Part shown: in pieces, positions 1 through 8,463 of the stretch
Position numbering within the stretch: the first letter of the stretch is position 1
How the letters are laid out: every line of letters begins with the position of its first letter
DNA from: JAICTV01 sp035634055
Lineage (GTDB): Bacteria; Planctomycetota; Phycisphaerae; Tepidisphaerales; Tepidisphaeraceae
Direction: 5' to 3'
DNA length: 64,000 bases
Assembly (NCBI GenBank): GCA_035634055.1
Contig: DASQDR010000145.1
Span: 1-64,000, forward strand
Position numbers and translations under genes: made by a program
Notes under the pieces: model-generated
What the model was told of the DNA's origin: nothing
Databases searched by the model: none
What the model saw: the letters and a program-made list of their open reading frames with translations, nothing else

Positions 1-1
1 G

Positions 2-496
2 CCCGCGTCGCCGCTCGGCTTCGTGCTGAAGGACATCGACGGCCACGACCACGACCTGGCGCAGCACCGCGGCAAGGTCGTGCTGCTGGTGAACGTCGCC
101 AGCAAGTGCGGCCTGACGCCGCAGTACGCGGGGCTGGAAAAGCTCTACGGCGCCTACAAGGACCGCGGCCTGGTGATCGTCGGCATCCCGGCCAACCACT
201 TCATCGGCCAGGAGCCCGGCACCGAGGCGGAGATCAAGGCGTGCTGCTCCACCAAGTACAACGTCCCCTTCCCGCTGATGAGCAAGGTCAGCGTCAAGGG
301 GGCGGACAAGCACCCGCTCTACCAACTGCTCACCGGCGGCGCGGCCGGCGAGGACTTCAAGGGTGAGATCGGCTGGAACTTCACCAAGTTCCTCGTCGAC
401 CGCCAGGGCAACGTCTACGCCCGCTTCGCCAGCAAGACCAAGCCGGACGACGCACAACTCGTGGCGGCGATCGAGAAGGGGCTTGCGGCGCAGTAA
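2..496 (+). CDS. Glutathione peroxidase family protein, 5' end outside window
   Basis: Thiol peroxidase that would reduce H2O2 or organic hydroperoxides, probably using thioredoxin. The frame is open from the first bases of the window, so the true start lies upstream; the GTG at 23 is internal. Visible are the peroxidatic Cys in NVASKCG, the Gln in GQEPG and the Trp-Asn pair in GWNFTKF, which together form the GPx catalytic tetrad. A Cys pair in KACCSTKYNVPFP sits where thioredoxin-type GPx proteins carry the resolving Cys. The usual NQFGxQEPG loop reads NHFIGQEPG, so the first Gln is replaced but the catalytic Gln is kept. 164 residues are in the window, close to the full family length of about 160-185, so little is missing. 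No selenocysteine is used. Confidence 0.93.
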   Translation, partial: PASPLGFVLKDIDGHDHDLAQHRGKVVLLVNVASKCGLTPQYAGLEKLYGAYKDRGLVIVGIPANHFIGQEPGTEAEIKACCSTKYNVPFPLMSKVSVKGADKHPLYQLLTGGAAGEDFKGEIGWNFTKFLVDRQGNVYARFASKTKPDDAQLVAAIEKGLAAQ

Positions 497-503
497 AGCT
501 TTT

Positions 504-537
504 TAGCCACCGATGGGGCACGATAGGCACCGATGAA
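504..537. repeat. Solo copy of the 'tagccaccgatggggca' repeat (family A)
   Basis: The 17-mer TAGCCACCGATGGGGCA lies just after the glutathione peroxidase stop codon and is followed by a degenerate second copy (AGGCACCGATGA). The same 16-17-mer forms both arms of a larger inverted repeat at 25660-25796, so this is a partial member of a dispersed family. It covers most of the gap to the next gene. Confidence 0.6.
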
Positions 538-610
538 TTCAGGCGGTGCGGGTTGCGCCATTGGCGTCCCAGGGCGCAATCCCGCGCCGGCGCGGTCGGT
601 CGGCCCGAAC

Positions 611-814
611 CTAATCCTTCGGCGCGAACCCGTTGCGGTTGATGGGGCTGGCCTCGCTGAGGTCGACGCCGGAGAGATCGATCTTGCGGGGGTGCTTCTT
701 GGCGCACTCGATGCAGGTGGTCACGCCCGGCAGCGCCTCGAGCCGCGCGGGGGCGATCGGGGCGTTGCAGAGGGCGCAGAGCTTCCTGCTCGGCTTGGCG
801 TTCCGCGGGCTCAT
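611..814 (-). CDS. Small TraR/DksA-type C4 zinc-finger protein
   Basis: A 67-residue protein with one four-cysteine zinc finger: CALCNAPIAPARLEALPGVT then CIECAKKH. This spacing (CxxC, about 17 residues, CxxC) matches the zinc finger of the DksA/TraR family, whose members bind the secondary channel of RNA polymerase. The protein lacks the long N-terminal coiled coil of DksA, so a direct DksA role is doubtful. The start is placed at the ATG at 814 because the family-like part begins there; a longer frame from 883 would add an Arg-rich stretch that overlaps the promoter of the next gene. It is divergently oriented to the VOC-family gene at 907. The function of these short planctomycete finger proteins is not known to me. 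Confidence 0.7.
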   Translation of the reverse strand: MSPRNAKPSRKLCALCNAPIAPARLEALPGVTTCIECAKKHPRKIDLSGVDLSEASPINRNGFAPKD

Positions 815-867
815 CACCAAACCATCGTAGGCCGCCTGCCGCCGGCGACGCAGCGCGCGAACCGTGG

Positions 868-897
868 CTGACACCTCGGGCAAGGCGGACTTATCAT
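868..897 (+). promoter_or_regulatory. Sigma-70-like promoter of the VOC-family gene, probably leaderless
   Basis: CTGACA (868-873), an 18-base spacer and TATCAT (892-897). The ATG at 907 is only nine bases after the -10 box, so transcription should start on or next to the start codon. No Shine-Dalgarno sequence precedes the gene. Confidence 0.5.
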
Positions 898-906
898 GCG
901 GTCGCG

Positions 907-1377
907 ATGGAACTGGAAGAGACCAGCGGCGAGTTCAAGCCCCAGCCGGACCCGCGCGTGCGGATGCCCGAGCCGCTGCCGGTGCGGCTGGTGTCGGTGG
1001 ACGACGTCCGCCTGATCGCCCCGGCGGGCTCCGAGCAGCGGCTGGACGCGCTGTACGTCGGCATCCTCGGCTTCGAGCGCGCCGATCCCGCCGCCGCCGC
1101 CGCCGCCCCCGCCGCCGCCGCCGGGCCGGACGAGATCGCCTACCGCGCCGACAACTTCACGCTGCGCTTCACCCTGCGCGACCGCCCGATCGAGCGCGAA
1201 TCGATGCGGCCGCAGGGGATCGACGTGCAGTCCCTGGCCGACGTCGAGCGCATGCTGCTCGAGGCCGAGTGGGAGTACATCCGCCAGCGCGGCACCACGC
1301 CCGGCTGGGAAACCCTGCTGCTGCTGGACCCCGGTGGAAACTGGATCGAGATCAGCGAGACGCGCACGGTGATGTGA
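907..1377 (+). CDS. VOC (glyoxalase/bleomycin-resistance fold) family protein
   Basis: A 156-residue cytosolic protein. The C-terminal half reads like the second beta-alpha-beta-beta-beta module of the vicinal oxygen chelate fold, ending in LLLLDPGGNWIEISE, where the Glu is the usual metal-ligand position. The N-terminal module is interrupted by an Ala/Pro low-complexity stretch at residues 61-73. Substrate and activity cannot be read from the sequence; a dioxygenase, isomerase or non-catalytic binding role are all possible. It stands alone, with a -10 box directly before the ATG. Confidence is good for the fold and low for function. Confidence 0.7.
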   Translation: MELEETSGEFKPQPDPRVRMPEPLPVRLVSVDDVRLIAPAGSEQRLDALYVGILGFERADPAAAAAAPAAAAGPDEIAYRADNFTLRFTLRDRPIERESMRPQGIDVQSLADVERMLLEAEWEYIRQRGTTPGWETLLLLDPGGNWIEISETRTVM

Positions 1378-1514
1378 GCCGGTTGCGCGTGCCGGCGGCG
1401 GGCGTTTCATTGCCTGCCCTGGGGGCAGAGGGTACGATTCTCCCCTTACCCATGCGCTGAAGCGGCCGGCGGTAAGCGAAGTTCCCGCGGCGGCGGCGGC
1501 CGGAGTTGCTTCCC

Positions 1515-1976
1515 ATGCGTCTGAGCGAGATCCTCAAGCCCGCCAACATCAAGATCCCCCTCGAGGCCAAGACCAAGACCGACGCCATCGGCGAACTGGT
1601 CCAGGTGCTGGCCGGCAGCGGGGACATCACCGACCCCAAGAAAGTCCTCGACGCGGTCCTCGAGCGCGAGGCCACCCGCACCACCGGCATCGGCAACGGG
1701 CTGGCCATCCCCCACGGCAAGTGCCCCGGGACCAAGGACCTGGTGATGGCGATCGGCAAGGCCTCCACCCCCATCGACTTCCAGGCGATCGACGGCCGGC
1801 CCGTCACGATCATCTGGATGCTCGCCAGCCCGCAGGACAAGACCGGCCAGCACATCCACGCCCTGGCGCGCATCAGCCGGCTGATGACCATCGACAAGTT
1901 CCGCCACGCCATGATGAACACCAAGACGCCACAGGAGGCGTACGACCTGATCGTGCAGCAGGAAAACGCGCTGTAG
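1515..1976 (+). CDS. PTS IIA-type protein (PtsN / EIIA-Ntr-like)
   Basis: A 153-residue EIIA domain of the mannitol/fructose/nitrogen class. The phosphorylated His sits in GNGLAIPHGKC (about residue 70), and the family motif around it (TGIGNGLAIPH) is intact. The ATG at 1515 is chosen over an upstream in-frame TTG at 1506 because MRLSEIL is the usual family N-terminus. No sugar permease (IIBC), HPr or EI lies nearby, which favours a regulatory PtsN-like role in nitrogen/carbon or potassium control rather than sugar uptake. Its phosphate donor would have to be encoded elsewhere. Confidence 0.88.
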   Translation: MRLSEILKPANIKIPLEAKTKTDAIGELVQVLAGSGDITDPKKVLDAVLEREATRTTGIGNGLAIPHGKCPGTKDLVMAIGKASTPIDFQAIDGRPVTIIWMLASPQDKTGQHIHALARISRLMTIDKFRHAMMNTKTPQEAYDLIVQQENAL

Positions 1977-2016
1977 CGGGCGCCGCGCCGCGCGCGGGTA
2001 GGCGGGGGAGGTCGGG

Positions 2017-2296
2017 TCAGGCGAAGATCTCGCGGAGCGCGAGGGTCAAGCCGGGAACGACGTCCTCGCTGGCGAGTTGCTGATCTTCCGGAAAATGACC
2101 GGGCCGCGCGACGGGGCGTGCACGGTGACGGCGCGTCGCTTCGGGTTCACGACCCAGACCAGCCGAGCGCCGGCCGCGAGCCGGTCGTGCACCACCTTCT
2201 CGTGCGCAGCTCCCGTTGGATCCACTCGTGGCGCATCCCGTCCCGCGGCAGCCGCAGCAGGTCGTCCTCGGTCATCCGTTGAGCAGATGTCGTCAT
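2017..2296 (-). pseudogene. Decayed Uma2-family endonuclease-like gene
   Basis: Reading the minus strand from the ATG at 2296 gives MTTSAQRMTEDDLLRLPRDG followed by MRHEWIQ, a typical Uma2 (PF05685, restriction-endonuclease-like fold) N-terminus. It passes directly, after a frame change, into the C-terminal part (HEKVVHDRLAAGARLVWVV, then NPKRRAVTVH), and after a second frame change near 2080 into LASEDVVPGLTLALREIFA and a stop. About 90 central residues, including the region carrying the catalytic Asp and Glu of the family, are missing. Two frameshifts plus an internal deletion mark it as dead. Uma2 genes are multicopy in planctomycetes and cyanobacteria. Confidence 0.75.
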
Positions 2297-2334
2297 CGCG
2301 GCACCAACTCACACTATCTCGCGCGGCAGCGTCG

Positions 2335-3195
2335 TTACGGCACCACCACGGCGTCGGGATACTGCTCGGCGAAGCGTTGCTTGAGGAACTGGGCCTGGCC
2401 GTAGGAGGCGATCGGGCCGGCGCGGAGGACGGCGTGGCCTTGCGGGTCGGTCTCGCGGGCGGCGGCGACACCCTGGCGGCGGAGGTTCAGCACGGCCTGG
2501 TCGGCCGTCGCCGCCGAGGCGAAGGTTGCCAGTTGGACGAAGAACGCCCGCGCGCCCTGATGCTCGCGCGCGCGCTGGGCGGGGAGAGAATTCGGGAAGT
2601 TTTCCTGAACGGCCTGGAACGTCTTGTCCGCCTGCGGGAACCGACCGAGGCGCTGCTGCGAGAGCCCCACGCGGTACAGCGCCCACGCCTTGAGGTCGGG
2701 CGCGTCCGTCCCCAGCGCGTCGTAGGCGCTGGTGAGCTGGCTGACGGCGGTGGCGTAGTCGTCCTGGAAGTAGGCGACGTTGCCCAGGCTGGTGCGCACG
2801 TAGGCGTTGAGCGGCTCGCGCGGGGACTGCTCGAGCGCGCGGATGTACGCCTCGCGAGCGGCCTGAAGGTTCGCCTTGGCCTCGTCGGGCGTGACGCCGG
2901 CGGCGTTCTTCCCCTCCAAGCCGCGGCCGCGGAGGTAAAGCGCCTCGGCCGACTCCGGCCCGTGCGGCACGCCGGCGAGGAACTGGTCGGCTTTGGCGAT
3001 GGCGTCGTTGTACTGTTGCGCGTCCAGGGCGGAGAAGCCCTCGGTCAGCACGGCGCGCTGCTGCGGCGTCGCCGGGCGCCGCGCGGCGCGATTGCCGCCG
3101 CCGCCGCAGCCGGTCGAAGTGAACGCGAGGGCGATCACGACGGAACCGACAAGCGCTTGCCGCGCCGTCAGCGTGGGCGGCTGTCCGTTTCGCAT
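2335..3195 (-). CDS. TPR-repeat lipoprotein with C-terminal SPOR domain
   Basis: A 286-residue exported protein. Residues 1-25 form a signal peptide ending in a lipobox-like FTSTGC, so it is probably lipid-anchored. Residues about 45-205 hold TPR-like helical repeats (EALYLRGRGLEGK, AYVRTSLGNVAYFQDDYATA, ALYRVGLSQQRLGRFPQAD). The last 70 residues (ARAFFVQLATFASAATAD to the end) look like a SPOR domain, which binds glycan strands lacking stem peptides at division sites. The start at 3195 is chosen because it puts the signal peptide first; the longer frame upstream runs into the divergent gene. A cell-envelope or division-related scaffold is the likely role. Confidence 0.75.
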   Translation of the reverse strand: MRNGQPPTLTARQALVGSVVIALAFTSTGCGGGGNRAARRPATPQQRAVLTEGFSALDAQQYNDAIAKADQFLAGVPHGPESAEALYLRGRGLEGKNAAGVTPDEAKANLQAAREAYIRALEQSPREPLNAYVRTSLGNVAYFQDDYATAVSQLTSAYDALGTDAPDLKAWALYRVGLSQQRLGRFPQADKTFQAVQENFPNSLPAQRAREHQGARAFFVQLATFASAATADQAVLNLRRQGVAAARETDPQGHAVLRAGPIASYGQAQFLKQRFAEQYPDAVVVP

Positions 3196-3307
3196 CCGCA
3201 CCGCGTTGGGTAAGGTAGGATCGACCGTACGGGCTCCCGTAAAGCGGGAGGTTGCCGGAGAAACGTCGACCCGAAAAACGCCGACTTGACCAGGAAGATG
3301 AGGGATC

Positions 3308-4816
3308 ATGCTGTTTGAATCGCTCTTCCAGCACGCCGACCGCAAGCCGCACGAGCTGGCCGTCGCCGACGACACCGGGCGGTACACCTGGCAGCAGTAC
3401 GCCGCGTTCGCCGCGGGGCTGGGGATGTACCTGTCCGCCCAGACCGACCGCCCGCGCGTCGGGCTGTTGCTCCCCACCTCCATGGGCTTCGCCGCCAGTT
3501 TCTACGGAACGTTACTCGCCGGCAAGGGCGTGGTGCCGATCAACTTCCTGCTCGGCGAGCGCGAGGTGGCGCACATCATCGCCGACAGCGGCATCGACAC
3601 GATCGTGACCATCCCGCCGCTTGCCTCGAAGCTGAAGGACGTGCCGCTGAAGATCGTGGACCTGACGCAACTGCCCAAGGTGCCGCCGGCCGCCATCACG
3701 CCGAAGTTTCCCAACGTGCAGGCCAGCGACGTCGCGGTGCTGATGTACACCAGCGGCACCAGCGGGCTGCCCAAGGGCGTGCAGTTGACCTACGGCAACC
3801 TCGCCAGCGACGTCGACGCCGCCATCCAGCACGCGCAGCTCCAGGGGAGCCACTCGTTCATCGGCATCGTGCCGCTGTTCCACTCCACCGGGCTGCTGGC
3901 GACGCTGATCGCGCCGGTGCGGCTCGGCTCCACCGTCCACTACCAGGCGCGCTTCAGCGCGGTGGCGGTGATGAACGCGGTGCGCGAGCAGCAGGTGTCG
4001 ATCCTGGTCGCGGTGCCGAGCATGTACGGCGCGCTGCTGCGCCTCAAGGACGCCGGGCCGGAATCGGTCAAGAGCTTGTACGCCGCCATCAGCGGCGGCG
4101 AGCCGTTGCCGTCAACTATCCGCGAAGGCTGGCAGCGGAAGTTCGGCATCCCGCTGTACGAGGGGTACGGCCTGACCGAGACGATCGGACCGATCGCCTT
4201 CAACGTCCCCGGCGGCGTCCGCCCCGGATCCGTCGGGCGGCTCATCCCCGGCGCCCAGGCCCGCATCACCGACGACGAAGGCAAGCCGCTGGCGGCGGAG
4301 CAGACCGGCGAGGTCTGGCTCAAGGGCCCGATGATCATGAAGGGGTACCACAACCTGCCCGACGAGACCGCCAAGGCGCTGACGCCCGACGGGTTCTTCA
4401 AGACCGGAGACCTCGGGCACCTCGACCCCGACGGCTACCTGCACATCACCGGCCGCAAGAAGGACCTGATCATCGTCGCCGGCGAGAAGGCGAGCCCGCG
4501 CGAGATCGAAGAGGTGATCGCGCAGCACCCGGCCGTCGCCGAGGCGGCGGTGGTCGGGAAGAAGGACGCGTCGCGCGGTGAGGTGGTCGTGGCGTTCGTC
4601 ACCGCGCGCGACGGGCAGACGATCCGCCCGGAGGAGATCCGCGAGTTCTGCCGCGGCAAGGCGCTGCCGCAGTGGAAGGTGCCGCGCGAGGTCTTCGTCG
4701 AGACCGACCTGCCGCGCACGCCGACCGGGAAGGTGCTCAAACGCGTACTGAGCGACCGCGTGAACACGGGCGGCGCGGAGTCGGCCGGGGCGGCGGCGGA
4801 GCCTACGGGGGCGTAG
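3308..4816 (+). CDS. AMP-binding acyl-CoA synthetase (fatty-acid--CoA ligase type)
   Basis: A 502-residue adenylate-forming enzyme that activates a carboxylic acid with ATP and transfers it to CoA. The family core motifs are all present: YTSGTSGLPKGV (P-loop, about residue 147), YEGYGLTET, KTGDLG, GRKKDLIIVAGEK and the catalytic Lys in RTPTGKVLKR near the C-terminus. Length fits medium/long-chain acyl-CoA ligases. The start codon follows a purine-rich GATGAGGG. Its end overlaps by 14 bases the convergent glycosyltransferase-like gene. Chain-length preference cannot be judged. Confidence 0.88.
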   Translation: MLFESLFQHADRKPHELAVADDTGRYTWQQYAAFAAGLGMYLSAQTDRPRVGLLLPTSMGFAASFYGTLLAGKGVVPINFLLGEREVAHIIADSGIDTIVTIPPLASKLKDVPLKIVDLTQLPKVPPAAITPKFPNVQASDVAVLMYTSGTSGLPKGVQLTYGNLASDVDAAIQHAQLQGSHSFIGIVPLFHSTGLLATLIAPVRLGSTVHYQARFSAVAVMNAVREQQVSILVAVPSMYGALLRLKDAGPESVKSLYAAISGGEPLPSTIREGWQRKFGIPLYEGYGLTETIGPIAFNVPGGVRPGSVGRLIPGAQARITDDEGKPLAAEQTGEVWLKGPMIMKGYHNLPDETAKALTPDGFFKTGDLGHLDPDGYLHITGRKKDLIIVAGEKASPREIEEVIAQHPAVAEAAVVGKKDASRGEVVVAFVTARDGQTIRPEEIREFCRGKALPQWKVPREVFVETDLPRTPTGKVLKRVLSDRVNTGGAESAGAAAEPTGA

Positions 4817-7022
4817 GCGCAGCGGCCGCCGGCGGCGGCTGGGGAGCGAGGACGAACGGGCGGTCGCGCGGGCCCGGCACGTCGTCGCCCAGCGGCGGGA
4901 TCGCGCGGTACGTCTGCGCGAACCGCGCCAATTCGTTCGGATCCACGATGATCAGCGGCGAGCCCGCCCGCCCGGCGAGCCACGCCGCGACCGCGTTCTG
5001 GCCCGGCTGCGCGTCCACGTCGAAGACCGTGCGGTACGTCAGCCGCGACATCGGGATCGGGTAGAGGAACGCCTTGGCGTCGCCCGCCAGCGCGACGTCG
5101 GCGCCCGGCCGCGACAGCACGTCCTGCACGTCCGTCGGCTGCATCTGCGCCAAATCCTCGAACGCCAGCACGTCGCGCAGCGGCGCCACCCGCGCCGCGA
5201 ACGCCGAGCCGGTGCTCGTCAACCCGACCGCCACCTGCCCCGCGACCAGCACCGCCAGCGCGGCCGCCTGCGCCCGCCCGTGAAGCAGCGCCAGGGCGAC
5301 GGCGGCGAGCGGGATGGCCGGCACGTAGAACCGACCTTGCAGGTGCGTGAACCCGAGCCAGAACACCAGCCAAGCCAGCAACAGCGCGAGCAGCAGCTTC
5401 GCCTGCGGGCGGCGGAAGGTCGCGATCGTCGAGGCCAATCCCGCCGGGAGCAGGAGCCAGCCGAAGCGCCAGCCGGTCAGGATCTGATCCTTCGCCGCCG
5501 CCAGCCGCGCGGCGACAGGCCGCTGCCTTTCGGTCGGCGCGTGCGCGCGCTTCCACCGCTCCGCCTGCGCCTCGCTGAAGTGCGCGCGGCCGAAGAGCGA
5601 TTGCGCTTCGGGAAAGACCGGGTTGCCGGTCCAAGCGACGTTGCGCGCGAGCCACGGCGAAAATACGAGCGTGCCGGCGCCGACGAAGAGGATCGCGCCC
5701 GTCAGGACGCGCGCGACCGGTCGGCGGTGGACGATCGCGACGATCGCCACGAACGGCGGAACCAGCAGAAGAACCTGCGGCACGCCGGTCAGCTTGGTCC
5801 CGCAGGCGAAGCCCGCCATCGTCCCGCCGATAACCCACGCGCTGAGCCGGCCGGCCGCGGAGGTAATCGTTCGCCGGTCACCGGAGTCGCCCGTCGCGGC
5901 GGACCCGCGCGGCGACGCTTCTTCCGCATCGGCGGAGCCGCGCGACCGTGCCGGCGCGTTCGTGCCGATCGCCCGCAGCGCCCAAGCGACGGCCAAGGTC
6001 GCGAAGAGCATCAACCCGCCCTCGTTGTAGGCGACGGGGCCGAGCAGCGCCAGCCACGGGACGTTCGCCGCCGCGACCGCCGCCAGCACGGCGTGCCGCG
6101 CGGGCGCGAATTGCCGCGCCGTCGCGTGGACCGCGACCACCGACAGCGCCACGAACGCCACGTGCATGAGCTGCGCCAGGTACATCCCCGCCCACGGCCC
6201 GCCGCGAAGCTGCATCGCCAGCAGGTAGTGCATCTCGACGGCCAGCGGGAAGTGCGAGAAGACGTTGTGCCGCAGCGGCCGGACGGCGCGCAGCTCGAAC
6301 CACTCGCGCGGAAGCTGGAGGTGGTACTCGAGCACGTCGTACCCGTGCGGTTCATCGCCCCACAACACGCCGGGCGGGACGTACGCCGCCACGATCGCCA
6401 TCGCCAGCGGCGGGATCGCGAAGAGCCAGAGCCAGTGCCAGCCGCCCGCTCCGCGCAGCCACAGGCCCACGTGGTTGCCGGTCGCGCGCCGCTGACGCCA
6501 GGCGAACAGCGCGACGCCCAGCAGGATGACCAAGAAACCCGTCCAACGGTGGAGAAAGCCGACCAGGCCGAGGCCGAGCTGGATGAGGCTGAGCAGGCCG
6601 AGGCCGGCGGCAACGAGGGTCACGCGCCCTAGTTCCGTCTCGCCAGACTCGGGGAAGGGGCTGGGGCGAGGGGCAGAGTGGTCATGGAGCCGGGGACGCG
6701 CGGCGTCGGCGACGCCTTCCAGCAGTTCACCGATGCCCGGCGGATCGGCGCTGCTGGCCCCTCGCCCCTGCCCGCCGGTGAGAGCGAGAAGGGCGCTGCC
6801 GTATCCGGCGGCGGCGACGAGCCACGCGGCGAGGTATACCGCATCGGGGATCAGGTGGGCGAACATCACGCCCGCGCCGGGGCCGGCCAAGCCGATCAGC
6901 AGGATGAGCAGGAGCGCCGCGCCGCCCGCCAGCACGGCCGCGCGCTGTCGCCACCAGGGCGCGTGCGCGGTGGCGACGACGGCGGGGATCGCCTCACTTC
7001 TTCGCGGCGTCTTCGCTGCCAT
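4803..7022 (-). CDS. Polytopic membrane protein, GT-C glycosyltransferase-like
   Basis: A 739-residue integral membrane protein with many hydrophobic segments (the first around residues 29-48). The motif GYDVLEYHLQLPREWFE in the large first external loop resembles the Asp-containing Dx(L/S)xYHL region of ArnT/PMT-like GT-C (family 39-type) glycosyltransferases, which use polyprenyl-phosphate sugars. A Ser/Arg/Ala-rich low-complexity insert occurs near residues 375-400. The ATG at 7022 lies inside the 3' end of hemA (29-base overlap); GTG codons 14-16 residues later are alternatives. It is probably co-transcribed with the haem genes, but a functional link is not evident. Confidence 0.6.
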   Translation of the reverse strand: MAAKTPRRSEAIPAVVATAHAPWWRQRAAVLAGGAALLLILLIGLAGPGAGVMFAHLIPDAVYLAAWLVAAAGYGSALLALTGGQGRGASSADPPGIGELLEGVADAARPRLHDHSAPRPSPFPESGETELGRVTLVAAGLGLLSLIQLGLGLVGFLHRWTGFLVILLGVALFAWRQRRATGNHVGLWLRGAGGWHWLWLFAIPPLAMAIVAAYVPPGVLWGDEPHGYDVLEYHLQLPREWFELRAVRPLRHNVFSHFPLAVEMHYLLAMQLRGGPWAGMYLAQLMHVAFVALSVVAVHATARQFAPARHAVLAAVAAANVPWLALLGPVAYNEGGLMLFATLAVAWALRAIGTNAPARSRGSADAEEASPRGSAATGDSGDRRTITSAAGRLSAWVIGGTMAGFACGTKLTGVPQVLLLVPPFVAIVAIVHRRPVARVLTGAILFVGAGTLVFSPWLARNVAWTGNPVFPEAQSLFGRAHFSEAQAERWKRAHAPTERQRPVAARLAAAKDQILTGWRFGWLLLPAGLASTIATFRRPQAKLLLALLLAWLVFWLGFTHLQGRFYVPAIPLAAVALALLHGRAQAAALAVLVAGQVAVGLTSTGSAFAARVAPLRDVLAFEDLAQMQPTDVQDVLSRPGADVALAGDAKAFLYPIPMSRLTYRTVFDVDAQPGQNAVAAWLAGRAGSPLIIVDPNELARFAQTYRAIPPLGDDVPGPRDRPFVLAPQPPPAAAAPTPP

Positions 7023-8463
7023 CGCCGAGCGGCTCCGTCGTTGCACTGGACTCAATCGAACCGCCGGCGTCGCCCGCCGCCTCGGTCGTTGCGCTCGCAG
7101 CGGCCGAACCTTCGTCCTCGCCGCTCGGCCGATCGAGCTGGAACAGCTTTTCCAGCGCGTGCAGGTAAGGGGAGGCCACGCCCTCCCCGCCCGCGCCCCC
7201 GCCCGCGCCCGCGCCCGCCGCGCCTGGATTGCCGCCGCCCCCGTGCGCGGCGGCGTCCGCCTCCCGCAGCTTGGTCACCGGGTCGTGCAGCAGCTTGTTG
7301 ACGATCCGCCGCGCCAGTTCTTCGAGCTGCTCGCGCTCCGGCGGCGAGAGGTTGGGCATCTTGTTGATCGCCCGCTCAACCTCTTCCTTCGCGAGCTGGT
7401 GGTGCCGCTGGTAGAGCCGGTCGATGATGGGGCCGACGGCGCGGGCGCGGTGCCAGCTCACGTAGCGCTCGACCTGATCGCGGATGATCGCCCGCGCCTG
7501 CTCCACGCTCTCGCCGCGCTTGGATTGCGTGGCGGCCACCGTCTGCTGGAGGTCGTCGAGGTTGTAGAGGTAGACGTTCTCCAGCTCCCCCACCGCCGGC
7601 TCCACGTCGCGCGGCAGGGCGATGTCGATCAGAAAGATCGGGCGGTAGCGGCGGAGCTTTCGCAGCGGCTCGAAGCGCTGCCGCGTGACCACCGGCAGCG
7701 GTGATCCGGTGGAGGTGACGACGACGTCGGCGGCGACCAGGTGGTCGTCCAGCCGGTCGAACGGAACCGCCGTCCCGCCGAACCGCCGCGCCAGCGCGAC
7801 GGCTTTCTCGTGGCTGCGGTTGCAGACCAGCAGGTGGCGCGGGCGCAGCGCGCCGAAGCTCTGGAGCACCAGCGCCGCCATCTTGCCGGCGCCGACGCAG
7901 AGCACCGTCTTGTCGTGGTAGTGGTCGAAGATGTGCCCCGCGCACTCGACGGCGACCGAGCCGACGCTCACCCGCCCCTCGGTGATCTTCGTCTGCGTCA
8001 TCACCTGCTTGCCGACGGCCACGGCGCGCTGGAAGAGGGGGTTGAGCGTGGCGCCGACGGCGCCTGCGGCTCGGGCGGCGTCGTACGCCTCGCGCACCTG
8101 CCCGAGGATCTGCGTCTCGCCAATCACCATCGAATCGACCGACGACGCGACGGAGAACAAGTGCTCGACCGCCGCCCGCTCGGCCTTGTGGTAAACGTGC
8201 GGGCGGAGCTGCTCGGGCGGCACGCCGCGGGCGGCGGCGAGGAAGTCGATCATGTCCTGCTCGCGCGGTCGCCCGTGCACGGCTCGGCCGGCGTAGAGCT
8301 CCACGCGGTTGCAGGTGTTGAGCAGCACCGCCTCGCATCCCTCGAACTGCCGCCGCAGCGCCGCCAGCGCCGCCGCCCGCTGGTCGGCGGTAAAGGCGAG
8401 TCGCTCGCGCACCTCCAGCGGCGCGGTCGCGTGGTTCAGCCCGAGCAGGAGCAGCCGCTGCAT
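6994..8463 (-). CDS. hemA: Glutamyl-tRNA reductase
   Basis: Reduces glutamyl-tRNA(Glu) to glutamate-1-semialdehyde, the first step of C5-pathway tetrapyrrole synthesis. The N-terminus MQRLLLLGLNHATAPLEVRE is characteristic. The catalytic Cys is in LLNTCNRVELYAG (about residue 50), the GESQIL-like motif reads GETQILGQV, and the NADPH-binding domain follows. The C-terminal dimerisation helix (LARRIVNKLLHDPVTKLRE) is intact. The protein is 489 residues, longer than the usual 410-450, owing to a Gly-rich linker and an Ala/Ser/Thr/Glu-rich tail of about 75 residues. The start ATG overlaps the stop of the HemX-like gene (TGATG), indicating translational coupling. Confidence 0.95.
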   Translation of the reverse strand: MQRLLLLGLNHATAPLEVRERLAFTADQRAAALAALRRQFEGCEAVLLNTCNRVELYAGRAVHGRPREQDMIDFLAAARGVPPEQLRPHVYHKAERAAVEHLFSVASSVDSMVIGETQILGQVREAYDAARAAGAVGATLNPLFQRAVAVGKQVMTQTKITEGRVSVGSVAVECAGHIFDHYHDKTVLCVGAGKMAALVLQSFGALRPRHLLVCNRSHEKAVALARRFGGTAVPFDRLDDHLVAADVVVTSTGSPLPVVTRQRFEPLRKLRRYRPIFLIDIALPRDVEPAVGELENVYLYNLDDLQQTVAATQSKRGESVEQARAIIRDQVERYVSWHRARAVGPIIDRLYQRHHQLAKEEVERAINKMPNLSPPEREQLEELARRIVNKLLHDPVTKLREADAAAHGGGGNPGAAGAGAGGGAGGEGVASPYLHALEKLFQLDRPSGEDEGSAAASATTEAAGDAGGSIESSATTEPLGDGSEDAAKK

